From: an uncultured Chlamydiae bacterium
GTDB taxonomy: Bacteria > Chlamydiota > Chlamydiia > Chlamydiales > Rhabdochlamydiaceae
Assembly (NCBI GenBank): GCA_945952445.1
Contig: CAMFIG010000018.1
Span: 1-40,880, forward strand
Length of the DNA: 40,880 nucleotides
Direction of reading: 5' to 3'
The notes below the pieces were generated by a model. It saw only the letters and a program-made list of their open reading frames with translations. It made no database searches and had not been told where the DNA came from. This document shows, piece by piece, positions 27,201 to 34,214 of this stretch. How positions within the stretch are numbered: the stretch's first letter is position 1; each line of letters begins with the position of its first letter. Made by a program: the position numbers and the translations under genes.

Positions 27201-29575
27201 CGCAGAGAGATCGAACTGCAATTCAGATCTACCAAAGAGAACTCTTGAGAGATTTTTTTGTGAGGATTTTGACGGGAAAAAATGTCGACTTTCGCTTTCG
27301 AGAAAATGGATGATTCCTTATCTAGAATACCCAATATCTTAGGCGTTCCCCATACTACAGGACGCAAAAAATCAGACCAAGAAGAGAACTGCTTTTTCAC
27401 TTGTATGCCATATAGGCCTACGTCTGATAGAGAAAGCCCTTGCTTTCTCAACTCCTCTTCAACAAAGCGGACAAAAAGAACTCCTAACGTATCATCTTTG
27501 TCTGGACCCATATGTCTGAAAATACGTTCATCTTCTTTCAGGTAGCGTAAAATCCAGCGGTCCGCGCTCGCATACTCTTCCGGCATCAGATTATATAAGT
27601 CATATCCTTCCCGTACTTGCACTTCTTTCATCCAAGGGAAAAGAGAAACCCACTCTTTCCCATCAAAAAATACAACCCAAGGATAGTCAACAAGTCCCTG
27701 AGAAAATTCCCCGGGGAGTTTTGTTAGAAGCATTTTTTCTAAAAAGTTTTTAGGAAGAGAACATATCGTATCAGTGACATAAAAAGATGGATAGCCGGCT
27801 TGTCGTAGCAGATAGACCAAAAGCTGGCATAATTCCCAAGCAGATCCTTGTTTTTCCAAAAAGGTCATACAAGCATTTCTCTGGACGCCTCTAGCGTACA
27901 CAAAATCCCTGCCCTCGTAAGACAGCTGATGTTCAAGCGCTATTTCATTATAAACATAAGCAGCTAAAGCAAGAGGATCTTTCTTTAACTGCTCTACAAA
28001 TTCATCGAGAATCGGAAAAGAGATGCCAAGCTCCCTCCCCGATTCACTTTGTAAAACAGGCGATAAGTCCAATTTTTTTTTATCAATAGGACGATCTGCA
28101 TTACTTAAAGAAGGTTTACGCAAACATTCAAGCTGCCATGGAGGCGCCAACAAGAAGTTACAAGCATAAAGAGTCTTACTGTCTTTGAGAGAAAAAGAAA
28201 ATTCATAGTCTTGTAAGCCGCCTTTCTGCGCAATGATCATGGAAAAATTACATCGAGGGTCATAGAAAAAACTCAACCGCAAGTCGAGGCCAAAATCCGT
28301 TTTGAGTTTCGTTTCAGGGATAAATACCATCCCATCTTCAACTAAATAACGGTCCCAAGACAAGCTGTTTATAGAAGGCAATACAATGACTTCTTCATGG
28401 ACGATTTGATTTTGCTTACAGACTGTAATACACAATTCCGGTATCGGAGTATCGCTTTGGACAAGAAAACGGTAAAACTGCTCTGCATATATAGTGAATG
28501 TGCCGTTCTTTTGCGCAATACTCCCATCTAAAGCAAGAGCATAAGGCCGAGATTGGGCATAACAGATATTCTGGAAAAAAAGCCCGGGAGTATTTTTAAA
28601 GAAAAGACGCCTTCTTTCCTTTTCTCTGGCCATAAAATCTTCATTAGAAAGAGAAGGAAGCTCCGTAAGACGACTACGATCTGCTTCATTTTCAAAAGCT
28701 CCCACCTGTGCCTTTATCTGATCCACTTCCAGCAGAAATGCCTCAGCCTCTTGGCCGCTGCTACTTTCTATCAGTTCTTCCAGTATGGGGATCACTTGTT
28801 TTTGCAACTCATAGGCACTCGCTTTTAGCCCCTTTCCCATAAAAAGCCGGCTATCTTCTAAAAGAACTTCAGCTCTCTCTTTTAAAGAGCTTTTCTGTTC
28901 TGCAGCCAGAGAGGGCCAGTTCTCTGCTTCCTTTCTATATTTATCAGCTGCAATGGCGTAAGTTTCGATTGCTTTTTTTAAGATGTTCTTGCCTTCCTCG
29001 TCAGAATAAGGACTTATCAAATCCAAAGCATGAGAAGCGAGTGCCAAGGCTTCTTCATAGAGGTTTTTAACCTCATGCAAGACATTCACTACCTCATTAA
29101 TATTATTCAAACGACGAATGCAGTTTTGGCTTTTAACAGAAGCGAGACTTCCCTTCTTTTCACTTTCTTGGTAGAAAGAAACGGCCTTGGAAAAAGAGAT
29201 CTCTTGCAGAGTATTATTAATAAGTCTCTGGAGGATGTCGATTTCTGCTGTGATCGTGTTTTTATTCTCTTCTGCTAGGCTCTTTTCTTTTTTCCATGCT
29301 TTTCTATCTTGATGATTCTTCTTGTTGATTTCTTTTAGAATGTGCTCACAACAATTCACTGCCCGCCGGCAGCAGGCAATGGACTCATGCAAAAGATTAA
29401 TATTTTTTTCTTTCTCATTAAGACTGAGACGATCGAATTGAGCTACAAGCTTATTATGCTCTTGCCATTCTACAGACATCCCTTTTGTATCTTTCTTGTA
29501 ATCTTCGAAGTCATAGACAGCATAAATGAACTGAGGAACCAGAATCAGCAAGAGAAAAAAACGCGTCCATTTCAT
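21263..29575 (-). CDS. Secreted Rhs/YD-repeat polymorphic toxin
   Basis: 2770 residues. Signal peptide 'MKWTRFFLLLILVPQFIYA'; helical, probably coiled-coil region (~25-330); transglutaminase-like domain (~525-670, 'GSAWELCQLLVYLLRQAGYP') in which the usual Cys and His positions look replaced; a DUF6531-type anchor at ~1187 ('GDPVDVVTGAFYIDEVDL'); dozens of YD repeats; and the Rhs core ending 'GGRFLSPDPIGYP' and 'MDPDGRFAS' (~2495-2531). The variable tip (2532-2770) has a hydrophobic/Gly region, then 'EHALERM' (His2686) and a final 'VRVILNENGHVITVIPGG', like DUF4258/RelE-type RNase folds. The shell probably encloses and releases the tip into a target cell. TTAGGAGCG precedes the ATG. The secretion route is unknown beyond Sec. 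Confidence 0.88.
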   Translation of the reverse strand: MKWTRFFLLLILVPQFIYAVYDFEDYKKDTKGMSVEWQEHNKLVAQFDRLSLNEKEKNINLLHESIACCRRAVNCCEHILKEINKKNHQDRKAWKKEKSLAEENKNTITAEIDILQRLINNTLQEISFSKAVSFYQESEKKGSLASVKSQNCIRRLNNINEVVNVLHEVKNLYEEALALASHALDLISPYSDEEGKNILKKAIETYAIAADKYRKEAENWPSLAAEQKSSLKERAEVLLEDSRLFMGKGLKASAYELQKQVIPILEELIESSSGQEAEAFLLEVDQIKAQVGAFENEADRSRLTELPSLSNEDFMAREKERRRLFFKNTPGLFFQNICYAQSRPYALALDGSIAQKNGTFTIYAEQFYRFLVQSDTPIPELCITVCKQNQIVHEEVIVLPSINSLSWDRYLVEDGMVFIPETKLKTDFGLDLRLSFFYDPRCNFSMIIAQKGGLQDYEFSFSLKDSKTLYACNFLLAPPWQLECLRKPSLSNADRPIDKKKLDLSPVLQSESGRELGISFPILDEFVEQLKKDPLALAAYVYNEIALEHQLSYEGRDFVYARGVQRNACMTFLEKQGSAWELCQLLVYLLRQAGYPSFYVTDTICSLPKNFLEKMLLTKLPGEFSQGLVDYPWVVFFDGKEWVSLFPWMKEVQVREGYDLYNLMPEEYASADRWILRYLKEDERIFRHMGPDKDDTLGVLFVRFVEEELRKQGLSLSDVGLYGIQVKKQFSSWSDFLRPVVWGTPKILGILDKESSIFSKAKVDIFSRQNPHKKISQEFSLVDLNCSSISLRFSQEGLQALMIGEKQERLLELDESDQVIDITVFHHNAAGPCSSHATNTISMDKGTEAALCFHLGGSSSEVTSQYYEQFSAEQEETKRLHALLAFVGASYFERCGRAEKILAELHKTSPLMIFAFGLAKLSTSQDIKAPQVDMMWSLSPMPSLQSTSWQQEFYAALRALQLLITVDFSSNEHQVLLDVLGVKEAISTVKLLQLANREQQKKGLPEPGFLSLTPSRIAAVENTPEAAKSLYFPYLEDLDLRSTQNQCFRQWEIAKKMFSQGNGFDPYAYAYMTPGFIFSQDRSYREMGSLIFHPLKQASLISSNVFWLHGGLGSPLPSDYFIPSAISGWQLIPISNSNSYGLYVPPPLNSHPNIASMLPEKSSVSQGTNTWNSDVRSEHKSFLSHVGDPVDVVTGAFYIDEVDLVLPGPFPLEIRRNYNSQNPLVGDLGVGWKLSLNPFLIRQDEKLYAAEADGTVIAYRYNQDTLRWEAFPEDNPELYNLNQNGIGSVFNPFHGFIQGDILYGADGSKRIFEGGLLKKWINSRGSILEFSYSKGKLSRIESSNGDFCGVLYNHEEKISEIYAKDGRRIYYSYNLQGDLVKVTLPNSAVITYEYDHSHRMIRETKPYGKVLENVYKEGKVQEQRSPMGPRQSMMTTVVFDYQDGMTTVTDAAGGKTTYKIFQKQIYKIVDPLGSETLQSWFIDEKTWFDPVTEKISEWNMPGGSARCLKSSTDKRGLTTYYLYDSRGNPVEMGLNGADLTGSGESILVKKFTYNDQDLCIQEEVLGQKTVTMYDSTFSFLPKRAESYVDGIMTSYIDLEYNSQGLIEKEDRAGSITLWKYDSRGFPYEKIQLTGTDDPDVVTLYSYNYQGQCIKVQSVDSICENVYDIMGNQIESKVLSLSGTLISANYAGYNLNNQLLWRQTANPNNTVYFDYHASGLVKAARQTLNPNAVAYTLYEYDSLGNLVEEVDPLGYTTQREYDALGRVKSETKEGCATYFTYESGGLLETISTASGAKTERLYTTNGLLKKEIFPDGSEDCITYDFLGRPIRETKNGITWEIIYDDSHHRETRINVATKDMETRDFDARGNLIRFTDAAGYTSEKIYDGLNRLKEEISPSGERTVWNYQNDTVFCTIPNGEKKFQRYEGGCIAESKVVDSEGCLLASSHYRYDQETDTQQVWQGDEMTITWINTLGLPIQVQKGNVITRYEYDACGNCIAMRDGDGRVVRQTFDGLRRLIKKELPDGGCVKYVYDQDSNIAEYHLPNGMVWKASYDSMKRKTEEQLQVGNLSSLHWEYTYENGYLKEVKDPMERIRSYFYDLNGRLIQETVDGWQRSFTYDPRGLLLSAQQSAPHSEHSNIERSYDPDGRLILENIYLNSRLMQETKQEWDALGRSLQINGHTRNFTYQNNQLVEIAMQETCLSYAYNRSGSLKQKSTPYGDVNIDYNLSGLPANICAKDMYEETLLWHPSGKLAAHLSPHDYKQFTYTDRGYLQSAGSEQYSFDFGMAGIGIRTQAPDRVVSENGLDPFGKIVMEINEVGSVATAYNLMGEVISQNSKKFQWDPWGRLLKVSDETSLWEASYDALGRRLQTHYTIEEHPQISTTSFYDPEQEFLEIGVQCEGKTFWKIYGPNSCDAIIDETGDSVVLLHNGLGHLVGVISKQGIMDVEQISSYGSQVLPSLPVDLLSYAKTFTWHSQALDPTGLVWMGARYYDPHGGRFLSPDPIGYPVCLDLYAYSAGDPINYMDPDGRFASPVYRPIKATVLNVWNNPRFQGSLQAFGGFLEVSTGTALAPTLFAPLGAAMVIHGADRFSSGIYTTMTGSQTTTLTSQLLQKIGMSQERADYWDNNANFLSTIGGGGLAYKFGKEASALYNYRLPLASSMASSEGWILPKKGGGAFINGRWYVEHALERMAPRTVQVMAELESRFLARAKIASQKLHPKEFHKWCLENAPNPRGVPPSVVEAEIVQPGSTGVRVILNENGHVITVIPGG
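21984..23663. repeat. 1680-bp direct repeat, resident copy in the full Rhs gene
   Basis: Encodes residues ~1972-2531 of the Rhs protein, up to the junction with its toxin tip. Recombination with the orphan copy (19178-20857) would exchange tip and immunity gene together and delete or circularise the 2806 bases between. Being in the same orientation, the copies are suited to this. Confidence 0.95.
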
Positions 29576-29806
29576 ATACTCGCTCCTAACTCATATAGGC
29601 TTGAAAACCTAAAGGCGTTTTCCCAATATAATAAGATCGAAAAATCGGTTTTGCTTATATTCTCAAGCGTTTTTTGCAAAGGAGTGAATCATACTCAAAA
29701 GTTTTTTTCTTCAAAGAGAGAAATCTCAAAGGCAATACTCTATCTCTAAACTCATTGAGGACTTATGGAAAATCCAGGAGTCTTCTTTTTTCAGGAGGAA
29801 TACCCC

Positions 29807-30514
29807 GTGAGAATATCCAGAATTATTTTGCATATATGCACAATGATCATTATCCCAATCTTTCTCTTCTCCGAAGATCGCGGTCTTGTCATTGCCTTTG
29901 CAGGCTTATCTGGCTCAGGAAAAACGACGATGGCTAAAGCTCTTGCTACATTGCATCCTTGCCATCCTCTCATAGAACCCGAAGAATCCGACTGGCCTTC
30001 TGTCATTAGAAAAAGAGATATTTTTGGCAACTTTACCATGTGGATGGGATTTCGCCAACTATGGATTCCTCTTCAATATGATGCTCAAAGATTAAAAAAC
30101 AGCGGTCAGATAGCGATCCTAGATAGCTATTTTATAAAAATCATCGGATTTGAACTAGAAGAAGGTGTTGAATGGCTTTTCCCAAAAGATGATCCTTACT
30201 ATCCTGTGTTTCGCCATATTTGCCAATTAGATATTGATCACCTACCTGATCCCGATTGTATTATTCTCTTCGATCTATCTTATTCTACATGGATACAGTT
30301 GCTAGCTTCAAGAAGCCGCGACTGGGATAACACGCCAGGTTTTCTTGAATCCTACCAACAAACTAAAGGTGTTATAGAAAAAGCCGTTCGACGGCTTTGC
30401 AATGAAAAAAATATCAAACTCATTTACTTTCAACAAGAATTTGGGGATGTAAAGGAACAAGCCAATCGCTTGTACCAACTGCTCTTAAATGAAAAAATTT
30501 TGAGCTGTTCTTAG
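29807..30514 (+). CDS. Deoxynucleoside-kinase-like P-loop protein with hydrophobic N-terminus
   Basis: 235 residues from a GTG at 29807, which has AGGAGG eight bases upstream. Walker A is 'GLSGSGKTT' (33-41); 'ILDSYF' and 'DPDCIILFDL' follow, and a Lid-like 'SRSRDWDNTPGFLESYQQ' resembles deoxynucleoside and thymidylate kinases. Oddly, residues ~5-21 ('RIILHICTMIIIPIFLF') form a hydrophobic stretch after two Arg, like a signal or anchor; an internal ATG at residue 13 keeps part of it. Such kinases are normally cytoplasmic. Divergent from the Rhs gene, about 230 bases away. The substrate is unknown. Confidence 0.75.
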   Translation: MRISRIILHICTMIIIPIFLFSEDRGLVIAFAGLSGSGKTTMAKALATLHPCHPLIEPEESDWPSVIRKRDIFGNFTMWMGFRQLWIPLQYDAQRLKNSGQIAILDSYFIKIIGFELEEGVEWLFPKDDPYYPVFRHICQLDIDHLPDPDCIILFDLSYSTWIQLLASRSRDWDNTPGFLESYQQTKGVIEKAVRRLCNEKNIKLIYFQQEFGDVKEQANRLYQLLLNEKILSCS

Positions 30515-30561
30515 AAGCTAAAATTTTGATTTTGTCTTTGGCTGGCCATTTTTGACTTCTT

Positions 30562-30585
30562 TGTTTTACCAGGACAGGTAAAACA
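30562..30585. repeat. Perfect 9-bp inverted repeat (hairpin) in convergent intergenic region
   Basis: TGTTTTACC and GGTAAAACA are separated by six bases. No U-run follows on either strand. It lies just after the kinase gene and may slow or end transcription from either side. Confidence 0.5.
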
Positions 30586-30646
30586 TGGGAAATAAAAGGG
30601 ATATCTTGAACCAACTGCCTCTATAGCAGACAAGGATCTTTCTGTG

Positions 30647-30681
30647 ATGCAAGCCGGCTTGTAAAAAAACCCGGCTTGCAT
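30647..30681. terminator. Long GC-rich hairpin, possible bidirectional terminator
   Basis: ATGCAAGCCGG (30647-30657) and CCGGCTTGCAT (30671-30681) form a perfect 11-bp stem with a 13-base loop containing seven A's. It sits between the converging kinase gene and the small gene at 30715, where a two-way terminator would be useful. The usual U-run after the stem is absent, so the call is tentative. Confidence 0.45.
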
Positions 30682-30714
30682 ACAACATGATCCTGAAAGC
30701 TCATCCGCTTGATG

Positions 30715-31023
30715 TTATGTCATATAGAACTTCTGATAATTCAGCACAAACATCTCAGAGTCATACAATCGAATGAGGGGAAACACAATCTCCTTTTGCA
30801 CTTCTAAGACGAGAAGAGTTACTTGATCTAGGTATTTCTGACTCAAATAATCATCATCATCTGACGGCCCCACATCGATCGTGACAGGCAATATGCAAGA
30901 CTCCTCATAGATCACAGACAATAATTCCAGACATAAAATAATGTTGGCATCCTCCACAAAGGAGACTGGCAGTTTTTTGATTTTTTGGTTTCCTTCTTGA
31001 GAAGGTTTATCTAAGCTTTTCAT
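30715..31023 (-). CDS. Small protein of unknown function
   Basis: 102 residues, no signal peptide. The middle ('VEDANIILCLELLSVIYEESCILPVTIDVG') could form a helix and strand, followed by an acidic run 'SDDDDYLSQKYLDQVTLL'. AAGGA lies seven bases before the ATG, supporting a real gene. No family recognised. It stands alone, convergent with the kinase gene and divergent from the polyamine transporter. Confidence 0.55.
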   Translation of the reverse strand: MKSLDKPSQEGNQKIKKLPVSFVEDANIILCLELLSVIYEESCILPVTIDVGPSDDDDYLSQKYLDQVTLLVLEVQKEIVFPLIRLYDSEMFVLNYQKFYMT

Positions 31024-31414
31024 GGTATAATCCTTTTATGTATATTGTTTTATCAACTTAAGAATCAAAGACTTCTTAAGAGGACGCCCGATGAAAATGA
31101 AGGAAAATCGTAGACCAGGAGTTATAGAGCATCGATCCCTTTCTTAATCGATCTGAGAGAAACGAAGAATATTTGTAGCTCATAACAAACCTTTCATTGA
31201 AAACGTTAATTATTATAACAAATAAATACAATTACACTCAACTAAAAAGTTAATTATCAAATAATGCTTTATAAACAACCAAATCTAAGAAGTTTAAATA
31301 AAAACAACTTTACAAACAAAAAATCAGCTCTCTTACACACAAAGCTTTAACTCCGGAATTTTTTTTCGATTCCTAGGAATTTCTTATGGAAGAAAATTTG
31401 CGTAGGAGTACAAT
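31024..31414. other. AT-rich intergenic region upstream of potABCD
   Basis: About 390 bases without a convincing gene, very AT-rich between ~31195 and 31330. It holds a perfect 8-bp inverted repeat (31057-31080), a perfect 12-bp palindrome ATTCCTAGGAAT (31369-31380) close to the potA start, and an 18-codon frame at 31091 preceded by AGAGGA that encodes nothing recognisable. It must carry promoters for both flanking genes; no candidate was strong enough to list. Confidence 0.6.
31057..31080. repeat. Inverted repeat CTTAAGAA-n8-TTCTTAAG
   Basis: Perfect 8-bp arms separated by eight bases, 34 bases upstream of the small gene that starts at 31023. Spacing suits a dimeric regulator or a hairpin; no matching regulator is known. 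Confidence 0.45.
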
Positions 31415-32563
31415 TTGTTTCGCAAAATAAAAAAACGCTCCTTCTGTTTAAGGGTATTTAAAAAGACCATGAGAAGCATTAAGCTAGAAAAGCTCAAAAA
31501 GAGCATCCCCGGAGGGGGCACCATCATCAATGAGATTTCGCTGCATATTCCTGCAGGTAAGTTTTTTGCGCTGTTAGGACCTAGCGGCTGCGGAAAAACT
31601 ACTCTACTCCGTTTAATTGCAGGTCTTGAAAAAGCAGATTCGGGCTGCATTTTTCTTGGACATGAAGACATTAGTGACCTCCCTATCCACGAGAGGCCCA
31701 TTAATATTGTGTTCCAAAACTACGCCTTATTCCCTCATCTCGATGTCTTTGATAATGTCGCCTATAGCTTAAAGCTGAAAAAGCTTCCCAAAGATGTAAT
31801 CGAGCAAAAGGTAATCAAAATCCTTGAGTCCTTTCATTTGGAAAGCCACATCTATAAGCTAACATCGCAACTATCTGGAGGACAACAACAACGAGTAGCT
31901 CTTGCAAGAGCCATTGTCAACGAACCTTCTGTCTTACTCCTGGACGAACCGCTTGCCGCCCTTGATTTCAAGTTGCGAGAGAAAATGCTGATCGAGTTAA
32001 TTGAACTACAAGACAAACTGAAAACCACGTTTGTCTATGTTACGCATGACCAGTTCGAAGCTCTGACCGTTGCAGACCAGATGGCCATCATGAATCACCG
32101 AGGACAAATTGAGCAGATTGGCACCCCGAAAGAGATTTATGAATTTCCCCTCTCTTCTTTCGTCGCTAAATTTGTAGGAACAACGAATATCTTGCAAGGA
32201 ACTGTCAGAAATCTCCAATCAGATCCGGAAATTGAAATCCCCTCATTAGGGACTTTTAAAATCTACATTCCACAAAACAAAGAGTGGATCCGAGAGGGAA
32301 GCCAAGTATCGATTAGCATCCGTCCTGAAAAGATCTTTATCTCTAAAAAAGCAGTACCCAATTTTTCCAATTCGCTTAAAGGAACTGTCCAGTCTATCGT
32401 GTATCATGGGCGATCAACCCAGTACAATGTTCTTTTAAAAGACCACACGAAACTGCAAGTATTTGAACAAAATGAGGAACATTTCCCTCAAGAAGTCATT
32501 GACTATGACAATGAAGTATATCTGTATTGGCAAAAAGAAAACGTGGTCCTACTGGAAAGATGA
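31415..32563 (+). CDS. potA: Spermidine/putrescine ABC transporter ATP-binding protein
   Basis: 382 residues from a TTG at 31415 (TAGGAG six bases upstream). The ATG at 31469 fits the usual family start better ('MRSIKLEKLKK') but has no well-placed ribosome site, so the start is uncertain. Walker A 'GPSGCGKTTLLRLIAGLE', Q-loop 'QNYALFPH', signature 'LSGGQQQRVALARA', Walker B 'VLLLDEPLAALD' and 'YVTHDQFEA' are all intact; the C-terminal ~130 residues form the TOBE-type regulatory domain. Drives polyamine import by ATP hydrolysis on the cytoplasmic side. Shares ATGA with potB. Confidence 0.93.
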   Translation: MFRKIKKRSFCLRVFKKTMRSIKLEKLKKSIPGGGTIINEISLHIPAGKFFALLGPSGCGKTTLLRLIAGLEKADSGCIFLGHEDISDLPIHERPINIVFQNYALFPHLDVFDNVAYSLKLKKLPKDVIEQKVIKILESFHLESHIYKLTSQLSGGQQQRVALARAIVNEPSVLLLDEPLAALDFKLREKMLIELIELQDKLKTTFVYVTHDQFEALTVADQMAIMNHRGQIEQIGTPKEIYEFPLSSFVAKFVGTTNILQGTVRNLQSDPEIEIPSLGTFKIYIPQNKEWIREGSQVSISIRPEKIFISKKAVPNFSNSLKGTVQSIVYHGRSTQYNVLLKDHTKLQVFEQNEEHFPQEVIDYDNEVYLYWQKENVVLLER

Positions 32564-33444
32564 AAATAAACTCCCCCCTCCGAACTTCTTCTAATTTCCC
32601 CTTTTTCCTTGGAGTCCCTGCTATTATTTGGCAGGTTCTGTTTTTCTATCTTCCTTTGGTGATTATCCTTTGCTCGAGCTTTCTGAATCTTTCCGATTGG
32701 GGCTCTTTTCAAGGCTTTACATTTGAAAAGATCTTACTGTTTTTAAAACCTACATATTTTCGTGTTATCTGTTCCTCCTTGCTACTAGGCCTTTCGAATG
32801 CCATCCTCTGTCTTTTGATCGCCTACCCGCTTGCCTACTTCATGGCTTTTCGTGGAAAAAAAATCAAAAACTTCCTCCTTTTTTTATTGATCATCCCTTT
32901 TTGGACGAATTTTCTTCTGCATGTCTATGCCTGGTTCTTTGTTTTGGAAAAAGAGGGATTTCTCAACAATCTCCTTCGCTCTTTAGGGTGGATTCAGGAG
33001 CCAATCCACTTTCTCAATTCTATTTTTGCAATCATGGTCATGATGGTATATTACTATCTTCCTTTTATGGTTCTCCCCATCTACTCGTCCTTAGAAAAAT
33101 TTGACACGAAACTCATTGAAGCATCTCTAGACCTTGGCGCCAGCTGGCTCCAAACATTCCGCAGGATTATGCTCCCCTTAAGCTTAAGAGGAATCCGAGC
33201 TGGATTTTTTCTTGTTTATATCCCCTCTTTTGGAGAATTTGCAATCCCCGAACTGATGGGAGGAGACAAACAAATGTTTGTCGGGACTGTTGTATCACAC
33301 TACATTTTAGGGGATGAAACAGGATCATTAGGAGCTGCTTTTACAGTAGTCTCTTGCATCATCCTTCTCGCTACCAGCGCTCTGCTCTATTTTCTCTTAA
33401 ATAAACTCCTTATGCCGCGGTCCTCTCATGCATGCAAAAAGTAA
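32560..33444 (+). CDS. potB: Spermidine/putrescine ABC transporter permease PotB
   Basis: 294 residues, about six membrane helices, the first at ~15-38 ('VPAIIWQVLFFYLPLVIILCSS' in part). The cytoplasmic EAA loop 'EASLDLGASWLQTFRRIMLP' contacts PotA. The ATG at 32560 overlaps the potA stop as ATGA; a longer upstream frame starting with TTG runs inside potA and is not preferred. Forms the inner-membrane channel with PotC. Overlaps potC by 17 bases. Confidence 0.92.
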   Translation: MKINSPLRTSSNFPFFLGVPAIIWQVLFFYLPLVIILCSSFLNLSDWGSFQGFTFEKILLFLKPTYFRVICSSLLLGLSNAILCLLIAYPLAYFMAFRGKKIKNFLLFLLIIPFWTNFLLHVYAWFFVLEKEGFLNNLLRSLGWIQEPIHFLNSIFAIMVMMVYYYLPFMVLPIYSSLEKFDTKLIEASLDLGASWLQTFRRIMLPLSLRGIRAGFFLVYIPSFGEFAIPELMGGDKQMFVGTVVSHYILGDETGSLGAAFTVVSCIILLATSALLYFLLNKLLMPRSSHACKK

Positions 33445-34213
33445 GATCTCTCGAATCGCTCATTTAAACCTTCTGATTGGGACCTATCTATTTTTGTATG
33501 TCCCAATCTTGGTTCTTCTTGTTTTTTCATTTAATTCAGAAAGCTTTCCAGCGCCCTGGCAAGAGTTTTCCTGGCGTTGGTATGAAGAGCTTCTGGAATC
33601 GACTTTTCTTTGGCAATCTTTTATGAACTCTCTCATTGTAGCGATATCAGCTACCTTTATCAGCCTCGTAATAGGGGTTTTTTTGATTTTCTACACAGCC
33701 CAAGGTGGTCGTATCGGCAAGTTCCTATCCCTTTATTATGGAAATCTCGTTATCCCCGAAACAGTACTCGCCGTCGCCTTGCTTGGCTTTTTTACACTGG
33801 CACTCATCCCACTTGGGCTCATCACCTTGATTTTAGCGCACACAGTACTTGGCCTTGGGTTTGTGATCCCTATCGTATATGCGAGATTCCAAGAATTAGA
33901 CCATCGGCTTACGGAGGCTTCCCTTGTTTTGGGCGCTACTCCAATCCAGACATTTTTTAAAGTGACCCTCCCTCTTTTAAGACCCTCTCTCATTGCTACA
34001 GGACTGCTGATTTTTATCATCTCCTTCGACGATTTTATCTTAGCCTATTTTTGCACCGGCAGCACTTCTCAAACCCTTTCCCTATATATCATGTCGATGC
34101 TACGCTCTGGCGTATCCCCCGTGGTCAACGCCCTTTCCGCTGTTCTGCTTGTTTTAAGTGGACTGCTAGCTCTTGCTTTTTTCTCTATCAAGACTCGAAT
34201 CCGGATCTTTTAA
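33428..34213 (+). CDS. potC: Spermidine/putrescine ABC transporter permease PotC
   Basis: 261 residues, about six membrane helices, first at ~13-35 ('NLLIGTYLFLYVPILVLLVF'). The EAA loop is 'TEASLVLGATPIQTFFKVTLP'. 'SFDDFILAYFCTGS' near the end is typical of PotC. Partner of PotB in the channel. Its start lies within potB, with no separate ribosome site visible, so coupled translation is likely; one base separates it from potD. Confidence 0.92.
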   Translation: MHAKSKISRIAHLNLLIGTYLFLYVPILVLLVFSFNSESFPAPWQEFSWRWYEELLESTFLWQSFMNSLIVAISATFISLVIGVFLIFYTAQGGRIGKFLSLYYGNLVIPETVLAVALLGFFTLALIPLGLITLILAHTVLGLGFVIPIVYARFQELDHRLTEASLVLGATPIQTFFKVTLPLLRPSLIATGLLIFIISFDDFILAYFCTGSTSQTLSLYIMSMLRSGVSPVVNALSAVLLVLSGLLALAFFSIKTRIRIF

Positions 34214-34214
34214 T

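Noticed and set aside
25190-29278. Several plus-strand frames of 60-135 codons inside the Rhs gene
   Set aside because: They are antisense shadows of the long frame, without ribosome sites or domains; the two identical 61-codon frames at 20371 and 23177 only reflect the core duplication.
21263-29575. CRISPR-like repetition on account of the many recurring short motifs
   Set aside because: The periodicity is coding: degenerate YD repeats in a single open frame, with no uniform repeats and spacers.
17561-29575. An insertion sequence or transposon as the cause of the duplication
   Set aside because: No transposase frame or terminal inverted repeats flank either copy; homologous duplication of the cassette explains the data.
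31039-31068. Possible promoter TTGATT-18-TATACA for the small gene starting at 31023
   Set aside because: Transcription would begin inside the AAGGA ribosome site, leaving almost no leader.
31091-31147. An 18-codon frame preceded by AGAGGA
   Set aside because: Too short to judge and encodes no recognisable peptide; mentioned only under the intergenic region.
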